Shown here: positions 51,617 to 60,502 of the stretch, one piece after another
Numbering within the stretch: the stretch's first letter is position 1
How the letters are laid out: each line of letters begins with the position of its first letter
Assembly (NCBI GenBank): GCA_965215995.1
Contig: OZ244128.1
Span: 806,001 to 870,000, forward strand
DNA: 64,000 nucleotides
Direction of reading: 5' to 3'
Source: SZUA-309 sp965215995
Lineage (GTDB): Bacteria > Pseudomonadota > Gammaproteobacteria > Pseudomonadales > Azotimanducaceae
Position numbers and translations under genes: made by a program
Notes under the pieces: generated by a model
The model's database searches: none
Seen by the model: the letters and a program-made list of their open reading frames with translations, nothing else
What the model was told of the DNA's origin: nothing

Positions 51617-52261
51617 TTGACCGTCAATCTGAACGTCAGAAAGCTGCGTGAGGCGGAATCCCTGTTTCTGCACCGTTACCCGGGTGGGTTCCAGAGTGAA
51701 GAGATGCTTGCGATCGGCAAGAAGCACAACGTGGGCAAGCTCGCCGACTTCACCCGGGAGGCGCTCTCGAAGAAACGCTTCAGCAAACGGGCGGCAGTGC
51801 TGGACGACATCGTCAAGATCGTCTCCCGCTCCTCCATGGTCTCCATGTTCGAGAAACCCAAGTTCCGCGACTACGTGAACGGGATGAACAGGGACGACCG
51901 CGAGTTTCTCGCAGATGGCTACAAGAAGCTGCTGCACGGTAACCAGCAGAAGGGTTTCGAGGCGGTGGCCGACGTCCTTCGCGAAGGAAAGCTCGCCAAA
52001 TGGAGCCTGATGACCATCTGCCTGTTCTCCTGGGATCCGGAGGAGGAAGTTTTTGTCAAACCCACTACCACCAAGAACGTGATCCGCCAGTTCGAGGTCG
52101 AAGACCTGGTCTACAAACCGCAGCCGACCTGGCAGTTCTACACGGCTTACCGTGATCTGATTGCTGAGATGAAAGCGCTGGTCGATCCTTCTCTGTCACC
52201 GAACAACGCCGCCTTCACTGGTTTTCTCATGATGACCACGTCGGTGGATCAGCCCGGCTAG
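51617..52261 (+). CDS. Conserved-looking protein of unknown function
   Basis: A 214-residue protein I do not recognise. The start is TTG 51617 behind a strong GGAGGAGAG site. It is basic and helical in its first 110 residues (many Lys/Arg, e.g. REALSKKRFSKRAAVLDDI), with no signal peptide or membrane helix; the second half has aromatic-rich segments (SLMTICLFSWDPEEEVFVKPTT, TWQFYTAYRDL). It lies 35 bases before a PPOX flavoprotein gene and probably shares its transcript. The codon bias is like that of its neighbours, so it is probably a real gene. No function can be proposed. Confidence 0.8.
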   Translation: MTVNLNVRKLREAESLFLHRYPGGFQSEEMLAIGKKHNVGKLADFTREALSKKRFSKRAAVLDDIVKIVSRSSMVSMFEKPKFRDYVNGMNRDDREFLADGYKKLLHGNQQKGFEAVADVLREGKLAKWSLMTICLFSWDPEEEVFVKPTTTKNVIRQFEVEDLVYKPQPTWQFYTAYRDLIAEMKALVDPSLSPNNAAFTGFLMMTTSVDQPG

Positions 52262-52296
52262 CGTCCTGTTCGATGAATTGACTGCAAGGAGTGACG

Positions 52297-52899
52297 ATGG
52301 AAGCCATCAAGAGCGTCGAAGCACTGGAAGCCCTCTATGGCAAGCCCTCTGAGGGCGCCCTGGCCAAGGTCAAAAACGAGCTGACGCCGCTGTACCGGAA
52401 GTGGGTAGAATCCTCCCGCTTCCTGATCCTGACCACGGTAGGTCCGGAAGGCACCGACGCTAGCCCGCGCGGTGATGCGGGTCCCGCCGTCCGGGTGATC
52501 GATGCCAACACCCTCTGGCTACCGGATTGGCGCGGCAACAACCGCGCAGATTCCCTGCGAAACATCGTCCGGGATGGCCGGGTCAGCCTGATGTTCATGG
52601 TCCCCGGTTCGAATACCGTGGTGCGGGTGAACGGCAGCGCCATACTCACCGCCGACAGCTCGGTGACAGGCGCCTTCGAGCAGAATGGCAAGCATCCGAG
52701 ATCCGTCATCGTCATCACCCTGGCGGAGGTCTACTTTCAGTGTGCCAAGGCGTTGATGCGATCGAGGCTCTGGATCTCAGGTGACGAAAGCGGCGGACTG
52801 CCAACCGCCGGGCAGTTCCTCCACGAAGTGGACGATTCTCTGGATGCCGAGAGCTACGACGCCGGTTACCCCGAATATGCTGCGGAGCGGATGTGGTGA
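52297..52899 (+). CDS. Pyridoxamine-phosphate-oxidase-like FMN protein (MSMEG_1061 type)
   Basis: A 200-residue split-barrel flavoprotein. SSRFLILTTVGPEGTDASPRGD, the LWLPDWRGNNRADSLRNI segment and RVSLMFMVPGSNTVVRVNGSA are the typical strands of the MSMEG_1061 PPOX subfamily that binds FMN or F420. ATG 52297 has AAGGAG five bases upstream; a GTG inside that site is rejected. Its stop is one base from the stop of the convergent gene at 52901. It may reduce a small organic molecule or bind haem; context gives no answer. Confidence 0.88.
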   Translation: MEAIKSVEALEALYGKPSEGALAKVKNELTPLYRKWVESSRFLILTTVGPEGTDASPRGDAGPAVRVIDANTLWLPDWRGNNRADSLRNIVRDGRVSLMFMVPGSNTVVRVNGSAILTADSSVTGAFEQNGKHPRSVIVITLAEVYFQCAKALMRSRLWISGDESGGLPTAGQFLHEVDDSLDAESYDAGYPEYAAERMW

Positions 52900-52900
52900 C

Positions 52901-53941
52901 TCAGGCGCTGCGAGGCGCGATGGTCCAGCGAATCTGATCGCCCTGGCGATCCCAACTCAACGTTTTCAGCTCCCGTTGCGAGCTCAGGGCACCCTGCCAG
53001 AGCTCGACCCAGCAATCGAGCACCACTGCCGCTTCGTCCGGTTCGAGGCCACGGACGATTCTCAGTCCTGATTGCACGACTTCGAACGATCCGGCTTCGC
53101 CAGCCACCGTTGCCGCATCGCCCATACCACCGAACATACGGGCCAGATAGCCGGCGGCCGCTGCCAGGTCGGCGTCCTGTGCCGCCAGCATCTCAGCTGT
53201 CGCAGGAAAGTACTGCAGACCGATCAGCCTGGCCGCCAGCCCGCCCAGCGCTCGTGCTTCGTCGGCTCCGATCACCCGTGCCAGCTCACAGAGCCCGTTG
53301 CGAATGTACTCCATGGCGTAGTTTCGGTTCGCCTTCGCGAGCCGCAGATCGTTCCACTGGTCGGCCGGCGGCTGGGGTTGCGCATCCGGGTCGAACGGCG
53401 GCGGCAGTTCGCCCTTGGCAAACTGCAGACGCTCTTCCTCGCCGAGATCGTGGTCGTACTCCTTGAAGTAGCCACAGAGTCCGAATTCGCCCGTCATGTC
53501 TTCTGAGACGCAGACGTAGCCGAGACGAGGATTCTCAAGCGATACGCCATTGTGCGCGTACCAACCCCTCAGGAAGCCGCGGCTCACCTCCACCGGCACG
53601 CCGCAAACGGTAGGCCCGTGATACATCCAGCGCGGATAGCGGAAGCGCACCCAGGCCTTCTTATCGCTTTCCTCCATGTATTCCACCCCGACGCCACCCA
53701 TGTTGTTCGAGAGCACGTGATAACGCGCACAGGCAACTGCATGCGGCAGACCGGTGAGTCCCAGCTTGTCGAAGCTCGACAGAAACTTCTCCAGATGCTG
53801 ACGCCGGAACAGGCGGAACATCCAGTCGCCCATCACCTCCGGCCCTTTGCGGGTAGAGATCATGAGCTGCAGGCCCAGGAGGTAGGCGTGATGCAGGTGG
53901 GCCTCTGCGTCGATGGCGTCCAGATCTTCGGGCTGACTCAT
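52901..53941 (-). CDS. Unknown protein in a sulfatase operon
   Basis: A 346-residue soluble protein that I cannot assign. There is no signal peptide or membrane helix. The first 90 residues are helical; 90-175 is rich in aromatic residues and Gly (RFRYPRWMYHGPTVCGV, YVCVSEDMTGEFGLCGYF); a Pro-rich linker at about 185-200 follows (PPPFDPDAQPQPPADQW); then helices with repeated Ala. The ATG overlaps the sulfatase stop by four bases, so it is the third gene of the VOC-sulfatase operon. It might be a partner or a processing enzyme for the sulfatase substrate. I considered a thiazoline-carboxylate hydrolase-like fold but cannot support it. Confidence 0.75.
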   Translation of the reverse strand: MSQPEDLDAIDAEAHLHHAYLLGLQLMISTRKGPEVMGDWMFRLFRRQHLEKFLSSFDKLGLTGLPHAVACARYHVLSNNMGGVGVEYMEESDKKAWVRFRYPRWMYHGPTVCGVPVEVSRGFLRGWYAHNGVSLENPRLGYVCVSEDMTGEFGLCGYFKEYDHDLGEEERLQFAKGELPPPFDPDAQPQPPADQWNDLRLAKANRNYAMEYIRNGLCELARVIGADEARALGGLAARLIGLQYFPATAEMLAAQDADLAAAAGYLARMFGGMGDAATVAGEAGSFEVVQSGLRIVRGLEPDEAAVVLDCWVELWQGALSSQRELKTLSWDRQGDQIRWTIAPRSA

Positions 53942-55497
53942 TGGCCTTCCACCGCAGGTGCACCTCTGGCTGAGTCATCCGCGGCCATCAGCGCCTCGGT
54001 GAGGGTCTCCAGGGCACTGAACCTCGCCGCCTCGTCTTCCTTCTTCAGGTCGTGCATCTCGTCGGGATCATTGAGCAGATCGAACAGCTGCTCTTCTCCC
54101 TTGGAGTTGCGTGTGTAGCGATACGCGGGGGTGATGAGCGTGCGCGTGCGGGCGGGGAACGGCGTCAACCGGGCAACGATCTCCACCAGGTCGTCCTCAA
54201 TCAGCACGTAGTCCCGCACTGTTGCGGCTGGATCCGTCAGTACGGGCGCCAGATCCTTACCCTGGATGCCGTCAAAACCCGTCACATCGCAAAGGCCGAG
54301 GATGGTCGGTGCCAGATCGACACTCGAGGCCAGCGATCGGCTGCGACCGGCGGCAAGACCCGGCGCATCGATGATCAGCGGCACCTGCAGGGTGCCGCGA
54401 TAGTGCATGAAACCTTTCAGCAACAGACTGTGATCGCCCATCATGTCACCATGGTCACTGGTGAAGACGATGATCGTATTGTCTCTCACACCCGTTCGTT
54501 CGAGGGCAGCGAGAATCCGGCCGATCCGGTCGTCTATCATCTCGATCATGCCGTAGGTCGCGGCAATCGCTGCGCGCAGCAGATCGTCGCTACCGAATCC
54601 GCAAGGGGTGACCCAGTCGCGCTGCTCGGCAGGATGCAGCCCCCGGAAGATACGCAGGTGCTCCGGCGCATCTGCCAGCGAGTCGGTGCGGGATTCCGGC
54701 AGCATCATGTCCTCCGGCTTGTGCCGATCGAACCACTGGCCGGGCGGTGTCATGGGATGATGAGGATCCGGGAAGGAACACCAGGCCATCCAGGGCGCGT
54801 CTCGCTTCGAGGAGGCTTCGATGAACTCGATCGTCCGCTCTGCCACGAAGCTGGTGGAGTGGTAACGCTCATCGTAAGGCGGCCGATAAATCTGCCACCA
54901 CTCATCGAATCGATCCGTGCCCGGTGCCTCCGGTCCGTACTCGACGAACACGTCCTCTTCCCGGGCGCCGTTCTCGAGCGCCCAGCGGAGGTGGTGTCCT
55001 GTCAGACGCGCACCATGATCGATGGAAAGCTCGATATGCTCGAAACCGTAGAAATCCTCCGGATCCGGCGGCACCTCGCCCCGGTATCGGTCCGCGTGCT
55101 CGATCGAGTCCCAGCCGGCGGCGTAGGGTGAGAAGTTGGCCGGCTCACCACGAAACGGCACCACGGAATTCCGACTCATGCCATGCTGAAGGTGCGATTT
55201 GCCGATCAGTGCCGTTCGATAGCCTGACTTATTGAGCCGCCGGGCAAAGGTGTTTGCCTGCCAGTCCAGGGACCGGTCGTTGAACACCACCCCATGTGCC
55301 GTCGGCATGCGGCCGGTGAGAATGCTGCACCGGTTCGGCATGCAGACCGGGTTCGCCACCCAGGCGTTCTCGAATACCATGCCGCCAGCAGCCAGGGCAT
55401 CCAGGTTCGGCGTGCGTACCACCCGATTGCCCATGAAGCCGACGTGATCGGCCCGGTGTTGGTCGGTGATGACGAAGAGAACGTTCGGTCGGCTCAT
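53938..55497 (-). CDS. Sulfatase, formylglycine-dependent
   Basis: A 519-residue type I sulfatase. The activation motif CMPNRCSILTGR begins at Cys52 (C-x-P-x-R), which must be converted to formylglycine. Metal-binding Asp12 in VITDQHRAD, and VFTSDHGDMMGDHSLLLKG near 340 complete the alkaline-phosphatase-superfamily fold. There is no signal peptide, so a cytoplasmic sulfate monoester (for example of an aromatic or a choline-like compound) is implied. No formylglycine-generating enzyme gene is nearby. It is the middle gene of the operon VOC (55505), sulfatase, unknown (52901); the gap to the VOC gene is seven bases. Confidence 0.92.
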   Translation of the reverse strand: MSRPNVLFVITDQHRADHVGFMGNRVVRTPNLDALAAGGMVFENAWVANPVCMPNRCSILTGRMPTAHGVVFNDRSLDWQANTFARRLNKSGYRTALIGKSHLQHGMSRNSVVPFRGEPANFSPYAAGWDSIEHADRYRGEVPPDPEDFYGFEHIELSIDHGARLTGHHLRWALENGAREEDVFVEYGPEAPGTDRFDEWWQIYRPPYDERYHSTSFVAERTIEFIEASSKRDAPWMAWCSFPDPHHPMTPPGQWFDRHKPEDMMLPESRTDSLADAPEHLRIFRGLHPAEQRDWVTPCGFGSDDLLRAAIAATYGMIEMIDDRIGRILAALERTGVRDNTIIVFTSDHGDMMGDHSLLLKGFMHYRGTLQVPLIIDAPGLAAGRSRSLASSVDLAPTILGLCDVTGFDGIQGKDLAPVLTDPAATVRDYVLIEDDLVEIVARLTPFPARTRTLITPAYRYTRNSKGEEQLFDLLNDPDEMHDLKKEDEAARFSALETLTEALMAADDSARGAPAVEGQ

Positions 55498-55504
55498 GGC
55501 GTGC

Positions 55505-56188
55505 TCAGACCTCTACCGGCGGTACGTTCGTCACCATGTGCAGATACTGTTCGTCACTGAGGCTCATGACCGCCTCATAAGCACCCGGCGGGTAGTTGGC
55601 CATATGCGGTCCGGGACCATCCAGTGCCGGCTGAGTGACCGTACCCCCTTGATCCGCATAGTCGCCAGAGGCTTTGAAGCGCTTCAGCTCGTCCTCTTCA
55701 ATGCCGAGGAGGCCCACCACCTCCGGATCAATCCAGGCTTCCTGATTGATGGGTTCGTTCGAGTAGGACAGTTCCAGCGCCAGGTTCTCCGGACCGGCGA
55801 AGTAGATGGACTCGCACATGCCGTGGTCCAGCGGACCCATGACTGGCACGCCCTTGGAACGCAGCCTGTCCCGCATGGCCATCAGCTCCGCCTTGTCCTT
55901 CACCTTCAGCGCCACATGCTGCATGGATCCTCTGGCGCAATTGGCTCCGGGATTGCCGGCATGCGTCTCACCCAGCGTAACCGGAATGTCGGCGATATCC
56001 GGGTTCTGCACAAAGGCGATGGCACTTTCATCATTCAGGCGCATGAAGCCGTGGAAGGTGTTCTCAACACCATGCATCCAGTAGAGGGCGACCAGCTCCA
56101 TGCCCAGCTTGTCATTGAAGAAATCGATCTGTGCCTTTATGTCGGCTGTGGTGATGGCCAGATGATGCAGGCCTTCTACTTTGTTCAT
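55505..56188 (-). CDS. VOC-superfamily dioxygenase-like protein
   Basis: A 227-residue VOC protein. KVEGLHHLAITTADIKAQIDFF opens the first module and gives a His ligand; SMQHVALKVKD opens the second; LALELSYSNEP carries the Glu ligand. The layout is that of a small extradiol-type dioxygenase or glyoxalase. ATG 56188 has GAGGGAGA upstream. It begins the leftward operon with the sulfatase and is divergent from the FAD monooxygenase at 56280, so sulfatase, VOC protein and monooxygenase may act on one aromatic sulfate ester. Confidence 0.85.
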   Translation of the reverse strand: MNKVEGLHHLAITTADIKAQIDFFNDKLGMELVALYWMHGVENTFHGFMRLNDESAIAFVQNPDIADIPVTLGETHAGNPGANCARGSMQHVALKVKDKAELMAMRDRLRSKGVPVMGPLDHGMCESIYFAGPENLALELSYSNEPINQEAWIDPEVVGLLGIEEDELKRFKASGDYADQGGTVTQPALDGPGPHMANYPPGAYEAVMSLSDEQYLHMVTNVPPVEV

Positions 56189-56279
56189 GTCAAATCTCCC
56201 TCGGTAATCTAGCGGAACCACGCGCCTATACTATCTAATTGGCATTGGGCGGGCCTCATCACGGGTTCAGGAGACGGCT

Positions 56280-57461
56280 GTGTCAGAGCTGAACAAGGTA
56301 CTCATAGCCGGTGGTGGCATCGGCGGCCTCACGGCGGCCCTTGAATGTGCCCGGCAGGGATTCACCGTGGAGGTCTTCGAGCAGGCGGCTGAGTTTTCCG
56401 ACGTGGGTGCAGGGATCCAGCTGAGCCCGAATCCGAGCCGGGTACTGCTGAGCCTGGGCCTGGAAACGGCCCTCGATGCAGTGGCTTTCCTGCCGGAGGG
56501 CACTGAATTCAGGCATTGGCGCACCGGCAAACATCTCAACCACAACCCGCTGGGCGCTGCGGTTCGGGAAAAGTTCGGGGCGCCCTACTACCACATCCAC
56601 CGGGCGGATCTGACCCGCGTGCTGGCAGAGGCCGCGGCGGCCGAGCAGAACGTTACCCTGCATACCAGCGTGCGCGCCACCGGATTCTCCCAGTCAGATT
56701 CATCCGTAGTCCTGGAAACCGACACGGGTAGACACGAAGGATCGGTGCTGATCGGTGCCGACGGCATCCACTCCGTGGTTCGTGCCCGCCTGTTTGGCGA
56801 AGAGTCGCCTACGTTTACCGGCAACGTCGCCTGGCGCGGCCTGGTGCGGGCCGATCGGCTACCTGCCGGACTGGTCCACCCCGTCGCCGGCGTCTGGTGG
56901 GGGCCGGGTAAGCACTTCGTTCACTACTACGTACGCGGCGGCGAGCTGGTGAACTGCGTCTGTGTCGTGGAAAAAGAAGGCTGGGAAGTCGAATCCTGGA
57001 CAGAGCGCGGTGACCAGTCTGAACTCAGATCCGATTTCAGCGGCTGGCACGAGACCGTTCAGACCCTGATCGACAACATGGATCGGGAGGCCTGCTTCAA
57101 GTGGGCACTGTTCGACCGTCCGCCCATGCCGCGCTGGAGCGAGGGACGGGTCACCCTGCTTGGTGATGCCTGTCACCCCACTCTGCCGTTCATGGCTCAG
57201 GGTGCAGCGATGGCGATCGAGGACGCGGCGGTGCTGGCCCGTTGTCTGGCCGCAGGAGACAGCGTCACCGGGAGCCTGCTTCGCTACGAGTCTTTGCGCA
57301 AGGACAGAACTGCCGGCATCCAGCTAGGTTCGAGACGGAACGCCAAGGTGTTCCACATGAGCGGCATCAAGGCATGGGCGAGAAACAGGGCAGCCGGCAG
57401 GGCCGGATCCGGTGTCATGGACGGCCTCTACGCCTACAACGCGCTCGACGTCGTCGACTGA
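56280..57461 (+). CDS. FAD-dependent aromatic monooxygenase (salicylate/3-hydroxybenzoate hydroxylase type)
   Basis: A 393-residue class A flavin monooxygenase. VLIAGGGIGGLTAA (residues 8-21) binds FAD, LIGADGIHSVVR is the DG motif and LLGDACHPTLPFMAQGAAMAIEDA the GD motif. Such enzymes hydroxylate phenolic acids with NAD(P)H and O2. The GTG start at 56280 has AGGAG eight bases upstream. It stands alone, divergent from the VOC-sulfatase operon. The identity of the aromatic acid is not visible. Confidence 0.92.
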   Translation: MSELNKVLIAGGGIGGLTAALECARQGFTVEVFEQAAEFSDVGAGIQLSPNPSRVLLSLGLETALDAVAFLPEGTEFRHWRTGKHLNHNPLGAAVREKFGAPYYHIHRADLTRVLAEAAAAEQNVTLHTSVRATGFSQSDSSVVLETDTGRHEGSVLIGADGIHSVVRARLFGEESPTFTGNVAWRGLVRADRLPAGLVHPVAGVWWGPGKHFVHYYVRGGELVNCVCVVEKEGWEVESWTERGDQSELRSDFSGWHETVQTLIDNMDREACFKWALFDRPPMPRWSEGRVTLLGDACHPTLPFMAQGAAMAIEDAAVLARCLAAGDSVTGSLLRYESLRKDRTAGIQLGSRRNAKVFHMSGIKAWARNRAAGRAGSGVMDGLYAYNALDVVD

Positions 57462-57477
57462 GCTCACGCGCCACCGC

Positions 57478-58869
57478 TCAAACCGTTTTTTTGGCCCGAA
57501 CGTAGTCGATGGTCATATCGCGGAGATAGCCATGTTCCGCCACGATCTCGCCGCGGCCGACGACCTCGTCAAGGCGTTCGTCGGCGATGAACTCGATGGT
57601 TGCGATCCGGTACTTACGCTCCGGTTGCAGCGCGACGCCCTGCGCAGCCAGGTCTGCCGCGAACTCGCCAACCACGTCCGCTCCTTTCACCGCCACAATC
57701 CGCACCCTGTTCTCCCAGCTCTCAGCGGTGTACAGGTCTCCGGTCCGTATCGGCCCCGAGCGAAGCACGCCGACGGCGCTGCTCACGTCGTAAAAACCGA
57801 AGTCCGCATCCGTCGCGGCCAGCATTGATGCTTCGAACAGCTGCTTGAGCGCCGCCCCTTCGATCTGCTGTGTCGCGTGGCCGACCACCTCGCCCACGGA
57901 CAGCGGCGCATCGCCATCCATCGCCACGTTCAAGAAAGCGTGCACATGCGGAAAGCCCCGAAAATAGAAAACCGCGGCAGGTCCCTCCAGGCGATAGGTC
58001 TGATAGGCCTCGCTGTCCTCATAGGCGCTGTCCGCGTAAAAGCTGGCGTGCAAACCTTCGATCCCGCCATTGGCCGCCAGACACTCCCAGGCATAGGCCA
58101 CGTCTTCTTCCGGATAAGGCGCAAAGGTCAGCTCGATCAGGTGCCGGACCGCCTGCTGCTGCCCGGCTGACATCTCAGCTACCGGCACGCCGGGAAAGTG
58201 ACCCCTGCTGCCCTGCAACTCGATGCGGGTCTGGATGGGCGACTCAGGCAGCACGGCCGCCGCCTGCTGCTCCGGGCTCAAGGCGGCGTGGAGTGCCATG
58301 CCCGTAACAAACTGTGGCTGGTAGACATTGCCTGGCAAGCCCGGCGATTTGTTGCCTCGCTGATCGCCGTAAACCTGCGGCCCACCGAAGGCGACCCCTT
58401 CCCGGTTGGCGCCACCGATGCGCAGGTTCAGGTGGGGCCCGGTAAAGAGGATCTGGCATTCAGCCGTGCCCGGCTCGCCACAGACGAGCAGGTTGTTGAA
58501 GACCGCATCCGGCAGCTTGAGCAGCAGCTGATTGGGGATGATCGACCGACCGGTTTCAGACAGGCCCGAATGCATCAGCTCAACGATGAGGTTGCGCTGT
58601 GCCCGGGAGAAGTCTGCCCGGGCAACGTTGATCCCACCCGCCCAGACACCACGGTTGTGGTATTGCCGGTAAGGGTGATCGTAATTCACCTGCAACGCCC
58701 TTCTGAGCTCGGGGCCGACCGAAGCGAGCAACTCGTTTGCAAGCTCGCTCGAGGAAGCGAGCGGACCGCTGGGGGTAGCGGGAATGAAGCGGTAAGCCAG
58801 GGCGCCGCCGGCAACGGCAGCTACCGCTGCCGTTGTGCCACCCGCCTTGAGCAGCCAACGTCGATTCAT
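57478..58869 (-). CDS. Tat-exported DUF3500-like protein with 5'-nucleotidase-C-like end
   Basis: A 463-residue protein. MNRRWLLKAGGTTAAVAAVAGGALA is a twin-arginine signal (RRWLLK), so the protein is probably folded before export. Residues about 80-320 resemble DUF3500 (RAQRNLIVELMHSGLS, FTGPHLNLRIGGANREGVAFGG, LSPEQQAAAVLPE); the match is moderate. Residues about 335-455 look like the C-terminal domain of 5'-nucleotidases (DADFGFYDVSSAVGVLRSGPIRTGDLYTAESWENRVRIVAV, then KYRIATIEFIAD), which normally forms the substrate pocket. The nucleotidase catalytic metal domain is absent. The frame is open 16 codons upstream but ATG 58869 best fits the signal. Confidence 0.7.
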   Translation of the reverse strand: MNRRWLLKAGGTTAAVAAVAGGALAYRFIPATPSGPLASSSELANELLASVGPELRRALQVNYDHPYRQYHNRGVWAGGINVARADFSRAQRNLIVELMHSGLSETGRSIIPNQLLLKLPDAVFNNLLVCGEPGTAECQILFTGPHLNLRIGGANREGVAFGGPQVYGDQRGNKSPGLPGNVYQPQFVTGMALHAALSPEQQAAAVLPESPIQTRIELQGSRGHFPGVPVAEMSAGQQQAVRHLIELTFAPYPEEDVAYAWECLAANGGIEGLHASFYADSAYEDSEAYQTYRLEGPAAVFYFRGFPHVHAFLNVAMDGDAPLSVGEVVGHATQQIEGAALKQLFEASMLAATDADFGFYDVSSAVGVLRSGPIRTGDLYTAESWENRVRIVAVKGADVVGEFAADLAAQGVALQPERKYRIATIEFIADERLDEVVGRGEIVAEHGYLRDMTIDYVRAKKTV

Positions 58870-58913
58870 CGTCTCTCTCCAATGCACCGTTTTCCGCGCA
58901 CCGGCAGATGATA

Positions 58914-59552
58914 TCACCGGCCGGACAGCATCCGGTGCTCAACCCGATGCATGGCCACATCCGCCACCATCTTCAGCACGCCGAAAATCAACACGCCCGT
59001 GCTGCCGAGCATGACCGCGCCGAACACGATGGCGAGATGCATCGGTACCACGCGGAGATAAGGCGTGAACATGAGCGCACCGATGTTGGGTGTGCCACTG
59101 GCATCCACCTCACGGTGATACCGGTACGAGAAGTAGTGGTTGATGGCAAAGGCAGCGGTACAGACCAGGAGTCCCAATGGAGAGCCGCCCGTATTCTCGG
59201 ACAAGATGAACACCAGGTAGCCGAAGTGGAAGAAGCCGAAGTGAACGAGAAAAAAGAAAGCCGTCTGTCGTTTTGTTTCCGGGGTCGGATCAACGCTCCG
59301 ATCATTTATTTTGAAGTTTTCCGTCGAGAAGCGTTTCAGATTGAGCATCCGAAAGAAATAGCTCGTGCCGATGATGACGCTCTGCACCCAGTACACGGCC
59401 ATCAGATCGATCAGGGTCCAGCCGCCTGCGTACGCAACGAGCAGAGCAATGACATTCACCAGCACGAGCGACCACACGGACGCATCCTGAGGCAGGGCCG
59501 GCACCCCCTTCCCCGTCGTGCGCGGCGCCAGAGCTTTCACGGCAGTGTTCAT
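58914..59552 (-). CDS. DUF6498-like membrane protein
   Basis: A 212-residue membrane protein with about six hydrophobic segments, including VLVNVIALLVAYAGGWTLIDLM, AFFFLVHFGFFHFGYLVFIL, LLVCTAAFAINHYFSY and the last two after residue 155. The aromatic-rich HFGFFHFGY stretch is a DUF6498 feature; I am only moderately sure. ATG 59552 is used; a GTG two codons earlier is possible. It is divergent from the methyltransferase/DUF1295 gene over 82 bases that contain TTTCAC and TATGTT 17 bases apart as a weak plus-strand promoter. Function unknown. Confidence 0.65.
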   Translation of the reverse strand: MNTAVKALAPRTTGKGVPALPQDASVWSLVLVNVIALLVAYAGGWTLIDLMAVYWVQSVIIGTSYFFRMLNLKRFSTENFKINDRSVDPTPETKRQTAFFFLVHFGFFHFGYLVFILSENTGGSPLGLLVCTAAFAINHYFSYRYHREVDASGTPNIGALMFTPYLRVVPMHLAIVFGAVMLGSTGVLIFGVLKMVADVAMHRVEHRMLSGR

Positions 59553-59634
59553 GGGCACATTTTCACATGGTTTTCAGAGCGCTTATGTTCGACTCTGTCT
59601 CCTTTCTCGCCACCAAACGCACCAGGAGGTCGGA

Positions 59635-60501
59635 ATGAAGTCCTCAGTCAGGGAGTTTTCTCAAGCCTGCATGGCGACGCTTTCCGCCCTTGCCATAGGC
59701 TGGGCTGGCAGCCAGCATGGCCACACGATTGCCAGCCTGCCGCTGATGCTGCTCTGCGTGCTGGCAGCCTTTCTGGTGCAGTGGCTTGTCTTTGTGCATG
59801 CCTGGCGCAGGCGAACGGAACGTTTTTTCGATCTGACAGGCAGTATTACCTATCTCTGTCTGCTCGGGATGGCGCTGACACTCGGCAATGGCGATGGCCG
59901 ATCTCTACTGATCGCGATGCTCGTTGCGGTCTGGGCGCTCCGCCTAGGCACCTTTCTGTTCGTAAGGGTCAATCGAGCCGGACATGACCGTCGCTTCAAT
60001 CAGATCAAGCACAGCTTCTCGACTTTCTTCCTGACCTGGACACTGCAGGGTCTCTGGGTTTCCCTGACGCTTGCCTGTGCGCTGGCCGCCATGACCTCGA
60101 TCAATACGGTTTCGCTCGGCCCGTACGCCGTCGTCGGCGTAATGCTCTGGCTGTTCGGCTTTGCGATCGAGGTGGTCGCGGACCGGCAGAAGTCTGCCTT
60201 TCGAGCTGTTGACGGCAATCAGAACCGGTTCATCACTACCGGTCTCTGGGCCTGGTCACGGCACCCGAATTACTTCGGTGAGATCGTCCTCTGGCTTGGC
60301 ATCACGCTCATCGCGATTCCCGTGCTCTCAGGTTGGCAACACCTGACGCTCATCTCACCTCTGTTCGTCTACCTGCTCCTCACCAGAATCAGCGGCGTGC
60401 GCATGCTGGAGCGACGGGCAGACCGGGACTGGGGCGAGGACGCCGACTACCAGGCATACAGGACACGCACGTCGGAACTGCTGCTCCGTCCGCCAGGCTG
60501 A
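59635..60501 (+). CDS. DUF1295-family membrane protein (steroid 5-alpha-reductase-like)
   Basis: A 288-residue protein with about seven membrane helices. The C-terminal FITTGLWAWSRHPNYFGEIVLWLGI is the signature shared by DUF1295, isoprenylcysteine methyltransferase and steroid 5-alpha-reductase-like enzymes, where Arg-His-Pro-Asn-Tyr helps bind a cofactor (NADPH or SAM). AGGAGG lies six bases before ATG 59635; an earlier in-frame start is rejected. The acyltransferase gene begins two bases after its stop, so the two are cotranscribed and probably both act on membrane lipids. Its substrate is unknown. Confidence 0.88.
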   Translation: MKSSVREFSQACMATLSALAIGWAGSQHGHTIASLPLMLLCVLAAFLVQWLVFVHAWRRRTERFFDLTGSITYLCLLGMALTLGNGDGRSLLIAMLVAVWALRLGTFLFVRVNRAGHDRRFNQIKHSFSTFFLTWTLQGLWVSLTLACALAAMTSINTVSLGPYAVVGVMLWLFGFAIEVVADRQKSAFRAVDGNQNRFITTGLWAWSRHPNYFGEIVLWLGITLIAIPVLSGWQHLTLISPLFVYLLLTRISGVRMLERRADRDWGEDADYQAYRTRTSELLLRPPG

Positions 60502-60502
60502 G

